Below are positions 1 to 9,764 of a stretch of 64,000 nt of DNA, piece after piece; positions within the stretch are counted from its first letter, which is position 1, and each line of letters begins with the position of its first letter. The stretch spans positions 4,559,105 through 4,623,104 of the forward strand of contig NZ_ABIZ01000001.1 of NCBI RefSeq assembly GCF_000172155.1, written 5' to 3'. Both the position numbers and the translations under genes were made by a program. Origin of the DNA: Verrucomicrobium spinosum DSM 4136 = JCM 18804. GTDB lineage: Bacteria; Verrucomicrobiota; Verrucomicrobiia; Verrucomicrobiales; Verrucomicrobiaceae. The notes beneath the pieces were generated by a model. It was not told the DNA's origin. It made no database searches and was given only the letters and a program-made list of their open reading frames with translations.

Positions 1-623
1 CCTGTGTTCTTCCAAAGCAACATCGGTCCAGCTGCCGTGAGTTCCTGCCCCGACTCCGCCTGGGATCCAAAGAAGATCGTAACCGGCACCTTGGTGATGG
101 TTCCGTCAAAACCCGTCCACTCCAGCTCCACGCTCTCCACATGCGGAGGCAGTTCAAACTGCCAGATCAGGCCCATCATCCCTTCAATCACCGGGATGGC
201 ATCCTTGGTTCCAATCGTCTCGCTCCGCCCCGGCATGCCCTTGAGTACTGTAGCGGAGACAATGCCGCCCTGCTGATTCACATGATTCACCCGCAGACGG
301 CACCAAGACGGGGCCGCCTCCCGGGCGGTCGCAATCAATCGTGCTCTAGCCTCCTCTGGCAGCAGGAGGTCCTTTACAGCCGGTTGCCCCAGCCGCTCCA
401 GCGCTGCGGGCAGCCACATCAAGCACTCCACCCGGGCCAGGCCAGGCTCCAGATACAGGTACACCTGCGTGTTCCGGCTGGCATCAGCAGCCTCCCCTGC
501 TCCATCCCCGTCAAAGGGATGGGCCAGCGCGGTGGCCGCCAGCAGCAGCCACGTACAGACCATCCACCGGATCCAGCCTCTGCCGGATCCGGTAGTTTCC
601 TGATTTTGAGTTTCCCCTCTCAC
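1..623 (-). CDS. Secreted hypothetical protein, 3' end outside window
   Basis: The reading frame is open from a GTG at 623 to the window edge, giving about 207 residues with the C-terminus missing. The N-terminus has a basic stretch (GRGWIRW) followed by a hydrophobic run (VCTWLLLAATALA) and then HPFDGD, which is a typical signal peptide. An ATG at 563 is an alternative start but would lose the positive residues. The start lies 8 nt after the stop of the oxidoreductase gene, so the two are probably co-transcribed. The visible mature part is rich in Leu, Glu and Val. I do not recognise the family. It is probably a periplasmic or exported protein, and no catalytic motif is visible. Confidence 0.65.
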   Translation of the reverse strand, partial: MRGETQNQETTGSGRGWIRWMVCTWLLLAATALAHPFDGDGAGEAADASRNTQVYLYLEPGLARVECLMWLPAALERLGQPAVKDLLLPEEARARLIATAREAAPSWCRLRVNHVNQQGGIVSATVLKGMPGRSETIGTKDAIPVIEGMMGLIWQFELPPHVESVELEWTGFDGTITKVPVTIFFGSQAESGQELTAAGPMLLWKNT

Positions 624-631
624 CGTGCTGA

Positions 632-2071
632 CTATGCCAGCACCCAAGGCTTGCGCCACTCCCGATTCCGCAGGCCGTTCGCCTCCTCGTCACCTGTAAA
701 GGACTCCGCCCTGGGATCCCACTTCAGAGAAGTGCGCCCCAGACGCAGGCCGATGTTGCCCAGATGGGAGATGCTGATGGTGCGATGAGCTGTCTCCACC
801 GGAGCCACGGGCGGCTTGCCGGAGTACACGCAATCAAGGAAGTTGTCCGTATGATCCTTGCTCTCGTACAGGTGCACTTCTTCCGGGCGTATCTTGTCGC
901 GGAAAAGGTTGGGATCACTCGCCAGAAGTTTGCCACGGTTCACCCAAATCCACTTGCCGCCCTCGCCTTCAAAGAAAATGCCGGTCTGATCCGCAGGCTT
1001 GCTTTTGTCCTTCTGCAGCGCTTCGAGCTCTGGCATGAGTTTCTCGCTTTCATCTGCGATGATGTACTGGGTGCCGTTCTCAAACGTGCACTCATAGTGG
1101 AACTTGGAGGCCGTGTTGTAGAGCGCCTTCTTGTCAGGAACCTCCCCTCGGATGTTGTTGATCTCCACCGGGCCGGTGCTCTCAAGATCCATGGCCCACT
1201 GGGCGATGTCGATGTGGTGCGCTCCAAAGTCGGTGATCATCCCGCCGGAGAAATTGAAATTGTGACGCCAGTTCAGCGGCAGCAATGCCGGGCGGTACTC
1301 CATTTGTTCAGCTGGCCCAAGCCACATGTCATAGTCAAAGTCGGCCGGCACGGGCGCAGGGTCAGTTTTGTCTCCCAGCTTGCTCCAGTTCTTATGACCT
1401 CCGGGGAGGCCAATACGCACGCGCTTGACCTTGCCGATACGTCCGTTGCGAACGAACTCACACGCCATGCGGAAGTAGGCGTCGCTGCGCTGCTGGCTGC
1501 CGGTCTGCCAGGTGATCCCAGCTTCATTGATGGCATTTACCATCTGACGGCCTTCGCCGATGTTCAGTGAAAGCGGCTTCTGTCCGTAGAGGTGTTTGCC
1601 CTTGCGAGCACTGTAGATCGTCTGGTAGGCGTGCCAGTGGTCAGGCGTGCAGATTTGCACGGCATCAATGTCTTCTTTCTCCAGCAGTTCTCGGAAGTCG
1701 GTGTAAGCCGCACAGGCTTTGACCTTGGTCTTGGCGTTCTCGGAGTAGAACTTGTCGATGAACTGGCGACCTACTTCGCGCCCGCCTTTGAGTTCACCGC
1801 TGTACCCATAGTTTGAGCCCTCTTTCATGGGGTCCGCCACGGCTACGACCTGGCACTTCTCGTTGTTCAGGAAGCTGGGAGTCCAGTGGGTGGCGATGGT
1901 GCCCCAGCCCAGAACGGCCACCGTGATGCGCTCCGACGGAGCCGGACGGCCAGCTTTTCCCAACGCAGTAGCAGGGATGATGGCAGGAAATCCGAGCGCT
2001 GCGGCGCTCTGGAAAAGGAACCGACGACGAGACGTGGTGGGGGCAGTGGGATCAGGGAGTGTGGCTTTCAT
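632..2071 (-). CDS. Gfo/Idh/MocA family oxidoreductase, Tat-exported
   Basis: 479 residues. The N-terminus has a twin-arginine signal (SRRRFLFQSAAALGFPA), so the protein is probably exported folded with its cofactor. A Rossmann fold follows (VAVLGWGTIATHW) and then the family's lysine motif region (GQKPLSLNIGEG). The second half is the alpha/beta substrate domain. Proteins of this type are NAD(P)-dependent sugar or polyol dehydrogenases, and Tat-exported versions are numerous in Planctomycetes and Verrucomicrobia. The substrate cannot be read from sequence. An upstream ATG at 2116 would add 15 residues of non-signal character, so the start at 2071, just before the Tat signal, is preferred. 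The secreted unknown protein follows directly downstream. Confidence 0.9.
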   Translation of the reverse strand: MKATLPDPTAPTTSRRRFLFQSAAALGFPAIIPATALGKAGRPAPSERITVAVLGWGTIATHWTPSFLNNEKCQVVAVADPMKEGSNYGYSGELKGGREVGRQFIDKFYSENAKTKVKACAAYTDFRELLEKEDIDAVQICTPDHWHAYQTIYSARKGKHLYGQKPLSLNIGEGRQMVNAINEAGITWQTGSQQRSDAYFRMACEFVRNGRIGKVKRVRIGLPGGHKNWSKLGDKTDPAPVPADFDYDMWLGPAEQMEYRPALLPLNWRHNFNFSGGMITDFGAHHIDIAQWAMDLESTGPVEINNIRGEVPDKKALYNTASKFHYECTFENGTQYIIADESEKLMPELEALQKDKSKPADQTGIFFEGEGGKWIWVNRGKLLASDPNLFRDKIRPEEVHLYESKDHTDNFLDCVYSGKPPVAPVETAHRTISISHLGNIGLRLGRTSLKWDPRAESFTGDEEANGLRNREWRKPWVLA

Positions 2072-2141
2072 GGAGGAAACAAATGCAAAAACCACCCTCA
2101 TGCTAGCGGGGAGCACCTGGCGCGGGCAAGCGCAAAGCCGC

Positions 2142-5100
2142 TCACTCGGAGTCCAAAGTCTCCCTCAGTGCCACCAGCAGGGCTTCCACGCTATACGGCT
2201 TGGCCAGGAAACGCTTCACACCAGAACCTGAGGTCCTCGCAAGCTGGTCATTCGTCGCAATGCCGCTCGCGGCGATGATTTTCACCGCCGGATTCATCTC
2301 CATAAGCCGCTGGATGGTCGATGCCCCATCCATGACGGGCATCATCATGTCCGTCACGACCGCAGCGATGCGGTCGCGGTTCTGCCGATACAGGGCAAGA
2401 GCCTCGATCCCATCACAGGCCACAATGACATGGTAGCCATAGGCCTGCAACGTCTGGCGGGCAATCTGGCGAATGAGCTGCTCGTCATCCACTACAAGGA
2501 TCCACTCCCCCGTGCCCCGCGGTGCTACCCCTCCTGTGGGATCCAGCAGAGGCCGCCCGTCCTCTGCCCAGGCCGGCAGAAAGATGCTGAAGTGCGTGCC
2601 CACCCCAAGCTGGCTTTCCAACCGCATGAAGCCCTCATGGCTTTTCACAATGGCAAGGGATGTGGAAAGCCCCAGCCCGGTGCCCTTGCCAATCTCCTTC
2701 GTGGTGAAGAAGGGATCAAACACCTTCTCAATGATGGACTGCGGAATGCCGGTGCCGGTATCCACCACCTCGATCAGCACATGCGGTCCGGCGTGGGCAT
2801 CAAAGTCGGCCGTGATGTCCTCGCGGTGCACCATGATATTCCGGGCCGAGATCGTGATGTCGCCGCCATCGGGCAGGGCATCCCGGGCGTTCACACACAG
2901 GTTCAACAACACCTGATGAAGCTGCGTGGGATCACCGTGCAGAGCCAGGAGATCCGGCGCGATTTTTGTGCGCACCCGGATGCTCTTGGGAAAGGTGTCG
3001 CGGGTGATTTTTTCAATTTCCCTAATCAGATGCTTCACCTGGATCTGAATACGCTGACCCTCCATGCCCCGGGCAAAAGACAGGACCTGCCGCACCATGT
3101 CTGCCCCGCGTCGGGCGCTGTCCGCGATGGTGGCATAGAGCTCTTGACTCTCCGGGTTGTCGTTGCTCATCTTGAGCAAGTCGATCGCCATCGTGATGGG
3201 TGACAGCACGTTGTTGAGGTCGTGCGCGATGCCTCCGGCCAGAGTGCCAATGCTCTCCATCCTCTGGGCGCGGAGGAACTGCTGCTCCAGCTTTTTTTTC
3301 TCCGAGATATCCGTGTTGATGGCCAGAATGCTCTGGGGCTGGCCCGTCTTGTCGCGCATGAGAGTCCAGCGCCCCTCCACGATCAACTGGCGGCCGTCCT
3401 TGCCCACATGATGAAGTTCCCCGGACCATTCACCCGTATCCAAAACGGACTTCATCGCCTGATGCAACCCAAAGGTGTCGCGATAGAGCACACCTGCGGC
3501 GTCGCGCCCCAGGACTTCTTCCTCCGCCCACCCGTAGATGCGTTCTGCCCCTTTGTTCCAGTAGATGATCTTGTTGTCCATGTTCCGGACCAAGATGGCA
3601 TCCCGCGCGTGATCCAGCAGGGAGGCCTGCTGACGAATGCGGCGGTCGGACTCCTGACGCTCCAGCTCCGCTGCCGCACGAGTGGCGAAGATCTTGAGCG
3701 TCGTGGTGACCAACTCCGTCTTTTCCAAAGGCTGCTGGAAGATCACAAACAACAGGCCCACGAACTGGTCCGCCGTATTGGAGAGGCGGCAGCCCACATA
3801 CCCCTCTGCCCTGATCTCGTGCAGCAAAGTCAAATTGGGGAACTGCCGTGCCATGCCCGATGGCACCACCCACTCCTCCTGCTCGGCAAGATTCTCGCAG
3901 GGCGTGCCAGCCAGAGAGTACTCAAAGTTCGACAACACCTCCCCACCCATCACCGCCGCAATCGTGCGCACGCGCTTGGTCTCTCCTGGCAGCAGTCTGG
4001 CCACAAATCCCGCATGTGCCCCAAGTGCCTCCGCCATGTTCCGCGCCAGTTGCTCAAAAAACTCCCGGCCTGTGCTGGACGAGATACTGGAGGCCACCTT
4101 GAGCACCGTGGCCTCCAACTGACGCCGCTCCCCTTGTGAGCGCAGGTGGTGTATGCCAAACGCCAGGTCGTCTGCCAGTTCCTGGAGCAGTTGCACCTCC
4201 TCCGGAGCAAACGGCTGCACCTCCCCGGAGTAGAGGGATAGAATACCAAAGGTGCGCGTCTCCTCCTTGAGCGGCAGGCAAATCACACTCTGATATCCCC
4301 TGCTCAGCGCGGATCCCAGCCAATGAAAGCCCGAGCCCGTGTCCCGGATGTTTTTGGCCACGACGGCCGTGCCACTGCGGATGGCTTGGCCGGCGGGTCC
4401 GAGACCGCGTGATTCGAGGTCCGACCAAGTAAGAATGATCTCGCTCAAATAGCCCAGCTCGGCCCCGGCGTGCGCCATGGGCTTGATGGTCTTTTCCGCA
4501 TCGTTCTGCGCATAGCCTACCCAGGCCATGCGGTAGCCGCCTTTCTCCACTGCCAGGCGACAGATCTCTGCCACCAACTCATGCTCATCGGCGGCATGGA
4601 TCAGCCTCTCATTGCAGTCTGAGAGCATTTTGAGCGCGCGATTGGAACGAGCCAGCTCCATCTCCGCCTGCTTGTAGGCGGTGAAGTCGGTCATCCCACC
4701 CACCATGCGCACACACCGGCCGCCGGAATCGCGGATGATGCGCCCCCGATCCAGCACTTGGGCCACATGGCCGTCCTTGCACAGAAACCGATACTCCGCC
4801 ACCCAAGTGTCTCCGTCCCCGTTCACGGCAGTGAAAAAATCTCTCACCACCGTCTCACGCTCGTCGGGATGAATCAGGAGAGTCCAAGACTCGATCCCCT
4901 CCCCAAGCTCTGTGGGTTCATAGCCAAAGAGACGTTTAATCCCCTCACTCCACCACAGTTTGTCCTGCACTACATCCCAGTCCCAGATGGCATCATTGGT
5001 CGCTTGGGCCACGAACTTGAAGCGTTCCTCACCCATGATCACAGCATCCCGTGCCAGCTTGGGCAGAGTGATGTCCTGAATGGCGCCCTGGATGCGAATC

Positions 5101-5852
5101 ACCGAGCCATCCAGCGCCCGCACCGCCTCCCCCATCACCCGCACCCAGATGGCATGGCCCTTCTTGGTGGTGATTTGCAGTTGCTTATCGAAGGGCGTGC
5201 CATTTTCTTGGCAGTCCTGGATGGCCGCCAGCACCACCGGCCGCGCTTCGGGATGATAAAACCCGAGCGCCTCCTCCACGGTGGGGCGGCTCCCCAGCGG
5301 GACGTCATGGATGCGGCACACCTCGTCTGACCAGGTGAGCTTACACCCTGGGAAATCCACCGTCCACGCCCCCATTTGAGACATTTGCCCTGCCATTTCC
5401 AGCAGCGCATCCTTCTCCCGCAGCGCCAGTTCAGCACGGACACGATCCGTGATGTCGTGCCCCTGGACGATGAAGTAATCCAAGCTACCTGCCGCGTCCC
5501 GCACGGCCGTGATGGTATCAAGGGCATAACGCAGGTCGCCTGATCCCGTCTTGAACGGGCCCTCGTGATGCACCGGTCCCTCCCCTGCTGCGGCAGCCTG
5601 CAGACGCACCGGCCACGCTGCACGCATCTCTGGGTGATCCCGCCACCAGCCTCCCTCCCACAAGGGCCGGCCCACCACGGATTCCCGGCGCACGCCCCCC
5701 ACCCTGAGGGGCAGATCATTGATCTCCAGAACGATGCCATCCGGAGATAGCACCGCCAAAAAATGATGCTGGAGATTGAAGACGCTCCGGTAACGATCCA
5801 CGCCAGCTGGCGCAGGATCGCTTCCGATCAAGTTCGGGCGTCCGGAGGGCAT
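2142..5852 (-). CDS. Hybrid sensor histidine kinase / response regulator with PAS and GAF domains
   Basis: 1236 residues with no obvious membrane segment, so probably cytosolic. Approximate order: PAS (15-130), PAS/PAC (150-265), PAS/PAC (275-395), GAF (415-560), a second GAF-like region (575-735), PAS (745-860), HisKA with phosphoacceptor motif GGIAHDLNNVLSP (about 880-940), HATPase with the N box NLCVNARDAL and G boxes DTGTGIPQ and GKGTGLGL, and a C-terminal receiver (1119-1236) with phosphoacceptor Asp in VVTDMMMPVMDG and the conserved Lys in FLAKPYS. The many sensor domains suggest redox, light or small-molecule sensing. No DNA-binding output domain is present and no partner gene is adjacent, so signal output must go elsewhere. 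Transcribed alone from the 5853-6070 gap. Confidence 0.92.
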   Translation of the reverse strand: MPSGRPNLIGSDPAPAGVDRYRSVFNLQHHFLAVLSPDGIVLEINDLPLRVGGVRRESVVGRPLWEGGWWRDHPEMRAAWPVRLQAAAAGEGPVHHEGPFKTGSGDLRYALDTITAVRDAAGSLDYFIVQGHDITDRVRAELALREKDALLEMAGQMSQMGAWTVDFPGCKLTWSDEVCRIHDVPLGSRPTVEEALGFYHPEARPVVLAAIQDCQENGTPFDKQLQITTKKGHAIWVRVMGEAVRALDGSVIRIQGAIQDITLPKLARDAVIMGEERFKFVAQATNDAIWDWDVVQDKLWWSEGIKRLFGYEPTELGEGIESWTLLIHPDERETVVRDFFTAVNGDGDTWVAEYRFLCKDGHVAQVLDRGRIIRDSGGRCVRMVGGMTDFTAYKQAEMELARSNRALKMLSDCNERLIHAADEHELVAEICRLAVEKGGYRMAWVGYAQNDAEKTIKPMAHAGAELGYLSEIILTWSDLESRGLGPAGQAIRSGTAVVAKNIRDTGSGFHWLGSALSRGYQSVICLPLKEETRTFGILSLYSGEVQPFAPEEVQLLQELADDLAFGIHHLRSQGERRQLEATVLKVASSISSSTGREFFEQLARNMAEALGAHAGFVARLLPGETKRVRTIAAVMGGEVLSNFEYSLAGTPCENLAEQEEWVVPSGMARQFPNLTLLHEIRAEGYVGCRLSNTADQFVGLLFVIFQQPLEKTELVTTTLKIFATRAAAELERQESDRRIRQQASLLDHARDAILVRNMDNKIIYWNKGAERIYGWAEEEVLGRDAAGVLYRDTFGLHQAMKSVLDTGEWSGELHHVGKDGRQLIVEGRWTLMRDKTGQPQSILAINTDISEKKKLEQQFLRAQRMESIGTLAGGIAHDLNNVLSPITMAIDLLKMSNDNPESQELYATIADSARRGADMVRQVLSFARGMEGQRIQIQVKHLIREIEKITRDTFPKSIRVRTKIAPDLLALHGDPTQLHQVLLNLCVNARDALPDGGDITISARNIMVHREDITADFDAHAGPHVLIEVVDTGTGIPQSIIEKVFDPFFTTKEIGKGTGLGLSTSLAIVKSHEGFMRLESQLGVGTHFSIFLPAWAEDGRPLLDPTGGVAPRGTGEWILVVDDEQLIRQIARQTLQAYGYHVIVACDGIEALALYRQNRDRIAAVVTDMMMPVMDGASTIQRLMEMNPAVKIIAASGIATNDQLARTSGSGVKRFLAKPYSVEALLVALRETLDSE

Positions 5853-6070
5853 GATTTACATTTGTAAATCACACCCTAGAGCATCCGGAAGCCCCCAGAA
5901 AGCTTCTGGCAAAAAAATTTTTAATCAGGTGGGCAGAGGGCGATTCCATCAGCGACATGTGAATTCCACTCCGCCACCAGCAAGTTGATGGCCAATCGAC
6001 AATAGGGTTTTATTCAACGGGCGAAGGCTCGGCCTCATCAAGCCGGCCCACGCCCCCTTAAGGCGGGTGC

Positions 6071-8338
6071 CTATAGCGGAAGCGGTTCCTCTTCGCCAAT
6101 GATCTGGACCTCTGTCTCCAGCATGATGCCCCGCTCCTGTAACGCCACCTGCTTGATGTCGGAGATGAGATCCTGGACGTCCCGGGCGGTGCCTCCACCG
6201 GAGTTCAGGATAAAGTTCCCGTGCACATCCGAGACGATGGCCTTGCCGAACGAGCGCCCCTTGAGGCCCAGCTCGTCCACCAGTTTGCCAGCAGGCACTG
6301 GCCCTGGATTTTTGAAGATGCAGCCCGCGCTGGCACCGATAGGCTGTGATCCACGGCGTTTCTGGTGGGAGGCGGCCAGCTTCTCGTCAATCTCTGCCGC
6401 CTCCGCAGGCCTCCCCTGGAGCACCGCGCTCACGGCAAAGTGCCGGTCCAGTTCCGGAACACTCCGGTACTGGTGGTCGATCTCGTGTTTCATCTTCTCG
6501 CGCAGCTCTCCATTGCCATCAAGGAAACGGACGCTCACCACCTGGTCAAAAGTCTGCAAGCCCATAGCCCCGGCGTTCATGCGCAGCGCACCGCCGAGGT
6601 TGCCCGGAATGCCTTCCATCCATTCGAACCCGCCCAACCCCGCTGCACGGGCCGCGCTGGCGATCTTCTTGAGGCGGACCCCTGTGGCGGCGAAGATGAA
6701 ATTGCCATCGACGCGTACTTCATCGAACTCGCCCTTGCTCGGGTGCAGTACCGCCCCCTTGATGCCGCCATCGCGCACCAGCAGGTTCGAGCCCCTACCA
6801 ATGACACGAATCGGAATCAAGGCAGCGCGCAGCGCCTTTACCACCTCGGCAAAGCCCTGGATGGTCATGGGCTCGATCCAATACTGAGCAGGCCCTCCCA
6901 GGCGGATGGTCGTGTGGTTGGCCATCGGCTCATAGAGCTTGACCGTGCCACCGCCTTCGCGATTGAGCACCGTAGTGAGCTGCTCGGCCACCTTCAGGTC
7001 CCTGGCCAGGGCACTGCCCACTTCATGCACGTTCCCCGCCCCCAGGGTGATGAGGAGATCGCCGGGGCGCAGCTTGCTGCCGATCAAATCCCGGGCGTTC
7101 AGAAGCTTGGGCGTGCTATGGCACTCCACGCCTGGGGCCTGGAGTTTCACCTCTTCCAGAATGGTTTCGCCAGACACACCTGGCAGCGGTTTCTCACTGG
7201 CTGCGTACACGTCCGTCACACAGAGCACATCCACATCATTGAAGGCACCGCCGAACTCCTGCTTCAGCAACTGCGTGCGGGAGTAGCGGTGCGGCTGAAA
7301 GAGGCAGACAATGCGCTTGGGATTGAGCGCCTTCGCCGTGGCCAGTGTCGCTTTGATCTCCGTGGGATGGTGACCGTAGTCGTCGATGATCTGGTACTGG
7401 CTGCCGGAGTACTTGACCTCAAAACGCCGACGGGCCCCGCGGAAGGACTCCAGGGCCTGCTTGATGCTGGAAAAGGGGACTCCCACGCTGACGGCCAGGC
7501 TGATCGCGGCCAGGGAGTTCAAAACGTTGTGGCGACCAGGGATACCCAAGAGCACCTCCCCAAGGAGTTCCCCCTTTTGGAAGACTTCATAGCGGGTCTG
7601 GGCGGGGCGCAACTCCAGGATGTTCGCTGAGAAGTTGTGGTCACGGCTCCAGCCGTAGCTGATGCCATTCTTGCGGCCTTCGCAGAGCTCCGTGGCCACG
7701 GGATCCTCCGCGCAATACACGCTGTAGCCGCTGGTTTTCTCCAGAAGCTGGCGGAAGACGAGCTTGATCTCGTTGAGATCCTCATAGTAATCGAGGTGCT
7801 CGGCCTCGATGTTCAAGATGATGGCATGACGGGGCTCAAATTTCACGAGGGTGCCATCGCTTTCATCCCCCTCTGCCACGAAGAGCTCACCGGCATCATC
7901 CCAGTGGGCATTGCTTCCCAGAATGGGAATCTCCGCCCCGACGTAGTGCGAGGGCTTGGCTCCGCCCACACGCAGCACATGGGCCGCCATGGAGGAAGTG
8001 GTTGTCTTCCCGTGAGTACCGGCAACCACCACGCCATGCTTGCGGGCCATGATGGCGGCGAGAGCCTCGGCCCGGCGAACGAGCGGGATGCCGTGTCGAT
8101 AGGCTGCTTCATATGCGGGATTGCCCGGCTTCACAGCACTGGAGTAGATGACCATGTCTGCCCCCTCCACCTCGCGCTCGCTCTGCGGGCAATGGAAGAT
8201 GAGGCCCTTCTTCTCCATCCGCTCTGTCTCCAGAGTCGTCACCTTGTCTGAGCCGCTGACCTTGTGCCCGAGCTCCATGAGCAACAGGGCGAGTCCGCTC
8301 ATGCCAGAGCCCGCCACCCCGATGAGGTGCACGTGCAT
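6071..8338 (-). CDS. murC-murB: MurC-MurB fusion: UDP-MurNAc-L-alanine ligase / UDP-MurNAc reductase
   Basis: One frame of 755 residues joins two cytosolic peptidoglycan enzymes. Residues 1-450 are MurC: the UDP-binding start MHVHLIGVAGSGMSGLA, the ATP loop GTHGKTTTSSMAAHVL, and DDYGHHPTEIKATL. Residues about 460-755 are MurB: FAD-binding GRGSNLLVRDGG and GIPGNLGGALRMNAGAMG, YRSVPE, and a catalytic-type Cys in SAGCIFKNP. MurB makes UDP-MurNAc and MurC then adds L-Ala, so the product of the C-terminal half feeds the N-terminal half. An ATG at 8383 would add 15 residues. The 8338 start matches the usual MurC N-terminus and has GGAAGG ten bases upstream. The gene sits away from ddl-ftsQAZ, with metal genes between. 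Confidence 0.92.
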   Translation of the reverse strand: MHVHLIGVAGSGMSGLALLLMELGHKVSGSDKVTTLETERMEKKGLIFHCPQSEREVEGADMVIYSSAVKPGNPAYEAAYRHGIPLVRRAEALAAIMARKHGVVVAGTHGKTTTSSMAAHVLRVGGAKPSHYVGAEIPILGSNAHWDDAGELFVAEGDESDGTLVKFEPRHAIILNIEAEHLDYYEDLNEIKLVFRQLLEKTSGYSVYCAEDPVATELCEGRKNGISYGWSRDHNFSANILELRPAQTRYEVFQKGELLGEVLLGIPGRHNVLNSLAAISLAVSVGVPFSSIKQALESFRGARRRFEVKYSGSQYQIIDDYGHHPTEIKATLATAKALNPKRIVCLFQPHRYSRTQLLKQEFGGAFNDVDVLCVTDVYAASEKPLPGVSGETILEEVKLQAPGVECHSTPKLLNARDLIGSKLRPGDLLITLGAGNVHEVGSALARDLKVAEQLTTVLNREGGGTVKLYEPMANHTTIRLGGPAQYWIEPMTIQGFAEVVKALRAALIPIRVIGRGSNLLVRDGGIKGAVLHPSKGEFDEVRVDGNFIFAATGVRLKKIASAARAAGLGGFEWMEGIPGNLGGALRMNAGAMGLQTFDQVVSVRFLDGNGELREKMKHEIDHQYRSVPELDRHFAVSAVLQGRPAEAAEIDEKLAASHQKRRGSQPIGASAGCIFKNPGPVPAGKLVDELGLKGRSFGKAIVSDVHGNFILNSGGGTARDVQDLISDIKQVALQERGIMLETEVQIIGEEEPLPL

Positions 8339-8473
8339 CTTGTGGCGACCTTCCTTCAACAAACTGACGACGGCGTGATTCATGCTTTGTGCCGTGCCTT
8401 ACAATGGAATGTCCGAATCACAAAGGGCAAAAATCACGGGCGAAGCTTGGGGAGCGCAGTCGGCTCGACTGCT

Positions 8474-8496
8474 GTTCCCGGCGGCTCGCCGGGAAC
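8474..8496. repeat. REP-like palindrome
   Basis: A perfect 10-bp stem (GTTCCCGGCG / CGCCGGGAAC) with a 3-base loop, between the MOSC gene and murC-murB. There is no T-run, so it does not look like an intrinsic terminator. A related GC-rich core with GGGAACCGCC occurs in the inverted repeat at 20276-20424. It probably belongs to a dispersed extragenic palindrome family. Confidence 0.5.
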
Positions 8497-8611
8497 TCTG
8501 CATCGAAGCGACAGAGTCCACTCTTTCGAATGCGCCCCCTGACCTGAGCTGCGGGCGAGCCGCTCTTGCAGCAGGCCAGCGGCCTGCGCTGCCCAAGCTT
8601 CGGGCTTCTAC

Positions 8612-9322
8612 TCACCCCTCCAGCCTCGCGGCCCGACGAGCCGCTTCCCCAGCCCCTCCCACACCGGCCGATTGAGCCCGCCGCCAGAGATTGTCTTTCC
8701 AGCTTCCGGACAAGGCTGGACACTCCGCCAGCTGCCGGGCGCTCTCTGCGTCCTGACGCTGGTGGTGCATGATCTCATTGCAACGTTGCAGGGTCCACTG
8801 GGGCCAGGGGCGGTCCTTCAGCACCAGCTCATTCCCGGCCGCAACATTTCCGTGACGCAGCACCCGGAGGTAAAACCCCGTGAAGCCCGTGCGCTCCACC
8901 TGGGCGCTCAGGTCCTTTACCCTCCAACGGCGGGCCAGTTTCCAGCAGGGCTGTCGTGGCTGGGATACCTGCACGATGGCTTCTCCCAGTTCATAGACAT
9001 CCCCAACAGAAACCCCGGATTCCAGCAGGCCACTGGTGGTCAGATTTTCGCCAAAGGCCCCGTGAGGCAGCGCCAGTTCCGGCAGATGCTCATGCCAATA
9101 CTCGTAATGCTCCACCGGGTAAACGCAGACGGCTTTTTCCACTCCACCGTGATGCTTGCGATCCGCCTGCTCATCTCCGCTGAAGCCCTCGTACCCCAGC
9201 CAGACTGAGCCTGACTGAGCAGATTTCACAAATCCGGACCGCCAGTCCTTGTCCCACCATTCTCCCGTGCCCGTCGCTGCAATCTCCCGGGCCGCACCAG
9301 CGTGCAACGCAAGAACCTTCAC
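8612..9322 (-). CDS. MOSC domain protein (YiiM-like)
   Basis: 236 residues. The start (VKVLALHAG), the core (KHHGGVEKAVCVYP), GAFGENLTTSG, and the conserved cysteine in QPRQPCWKL are all MOSC-type. The C-terminal part (residues about 160-215) matches the 3-alpha extension of YiiM. MOSC proteins handle sulfur bound to molybdenum cofactor, or reduce N-hydroxylated compounds. The GTG start at 9322 overlaps the TGA of the upstream HxlR gene (GTGA), so translation is coupled and the regulator probably controls this gene. The last 20 residues are Ala/Arg-rich and run into the intergenic palindrome region. Confidence 0.85.
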   Translation of the reverse strand: MKVLALHAGAAREIAATGTGEWWDKDWRSGFVKSAQSGSVWLGYEGFSGDEQADRKHHGGVEKAVCVYPVEHYEYWHEHLPELALPHGAFGENLTTSGLLESGVSVGDVYELGEAIVQVSQPRQPCWKLARRWRVKDLSAQVERTGFTGFYLRVLRHGNVAAGNELVLKDRPWPQWTLQRCNEIMHHQRQDAESARQLAECPALSGSWKDNLWRRAQSAGVGGAGEAARRAARLEG

Positions 9323-9678
9323 GGCGCGCCCTCCCTTTCGTCCAAGGTAGCTTGATGCTCCCCGTTGAGCACCCGAAGCTGCCCCAGAATCTCTGCCAGC
9401 CGAACACCGGAGGGGGTGAGGTGATACTCCACATGCGCGGGGAGGCCGGTGCCTTCCTCCCGGATGACAAGCCCGTAGGCGAGCAGCTTGCGCAAGCGTT
9501 CGTTCAGCACCTTGCTGGAGATGCCAGGGATGTAACGCTCCAGTGCTCCGGGCCGGTGCACGCCCTGGGAAAGGGCGGCGACAACGCCAGCGCTCCATTT
9601 GCAGCCCACCACGTCCTCCAGACTGTGGTAGGCCGAACGCTCGCTCAACGTGAGAAACTTCTTGGGCTTGGCAGGCAT
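9319..9678 (-). CDS. HxlR-type winged-helix transcriptional regulator
   Basis: 119 residues. A winged helix is visible: VGCKWSAGVVAALSQG, RPGALERYIPGISSKVLNER, LRKLLAYGLVIREE, and YHLTPSGVRLAEIL. This is the HxlR (DUF24) layout; these are dimeric regulators of redox, aldehyde or drug responses. The N-terminal cysteine found in many redox-sensing members is not present; the only Cys is in VGCKW. The start at 9678 begins MPAKPKKFLTL; longer versions add Arg-rich, non-family sequence. The stop overlaps the MOSC start by four bases, which suggests that the MOSC gene is its co-regulated partner. Confidence 0.85.
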   Translation of the reverse strand: MPAKPKKFLTLSERSAYHSLEDVVGCKWSAGVVAALSQGVHRPGALERYIPGISSKVLNERLRKLLAYGLVIREEGTGLPAHVEYHLTPSGVRLAEILGQLRVLNGEHQATLDEREGAP

Positions 9679-9764
9679 GATGCGGTTTTCGCCACCATGG
9701 CAGATCGGCCGCCGGGTGTCATGTGGGTACTTTTCGGTACCCTCCCCCCGCCAAACTGCTACGC

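Noticed and set aside
141-1570. Long plus-strand open frames opposite the oxidoreductase and the first secreted protein
   Set aside because: They are the complements of well-supported minus-strand genes in G/C-rich codons and carry no protein-family character.
5890-5925. Hairpin followed by A and T runs upstream of the histidine kinase
   Set aside because: On neither strand does a T-run follow a stable stem in the way expected of a terminator for an adjacent gene.
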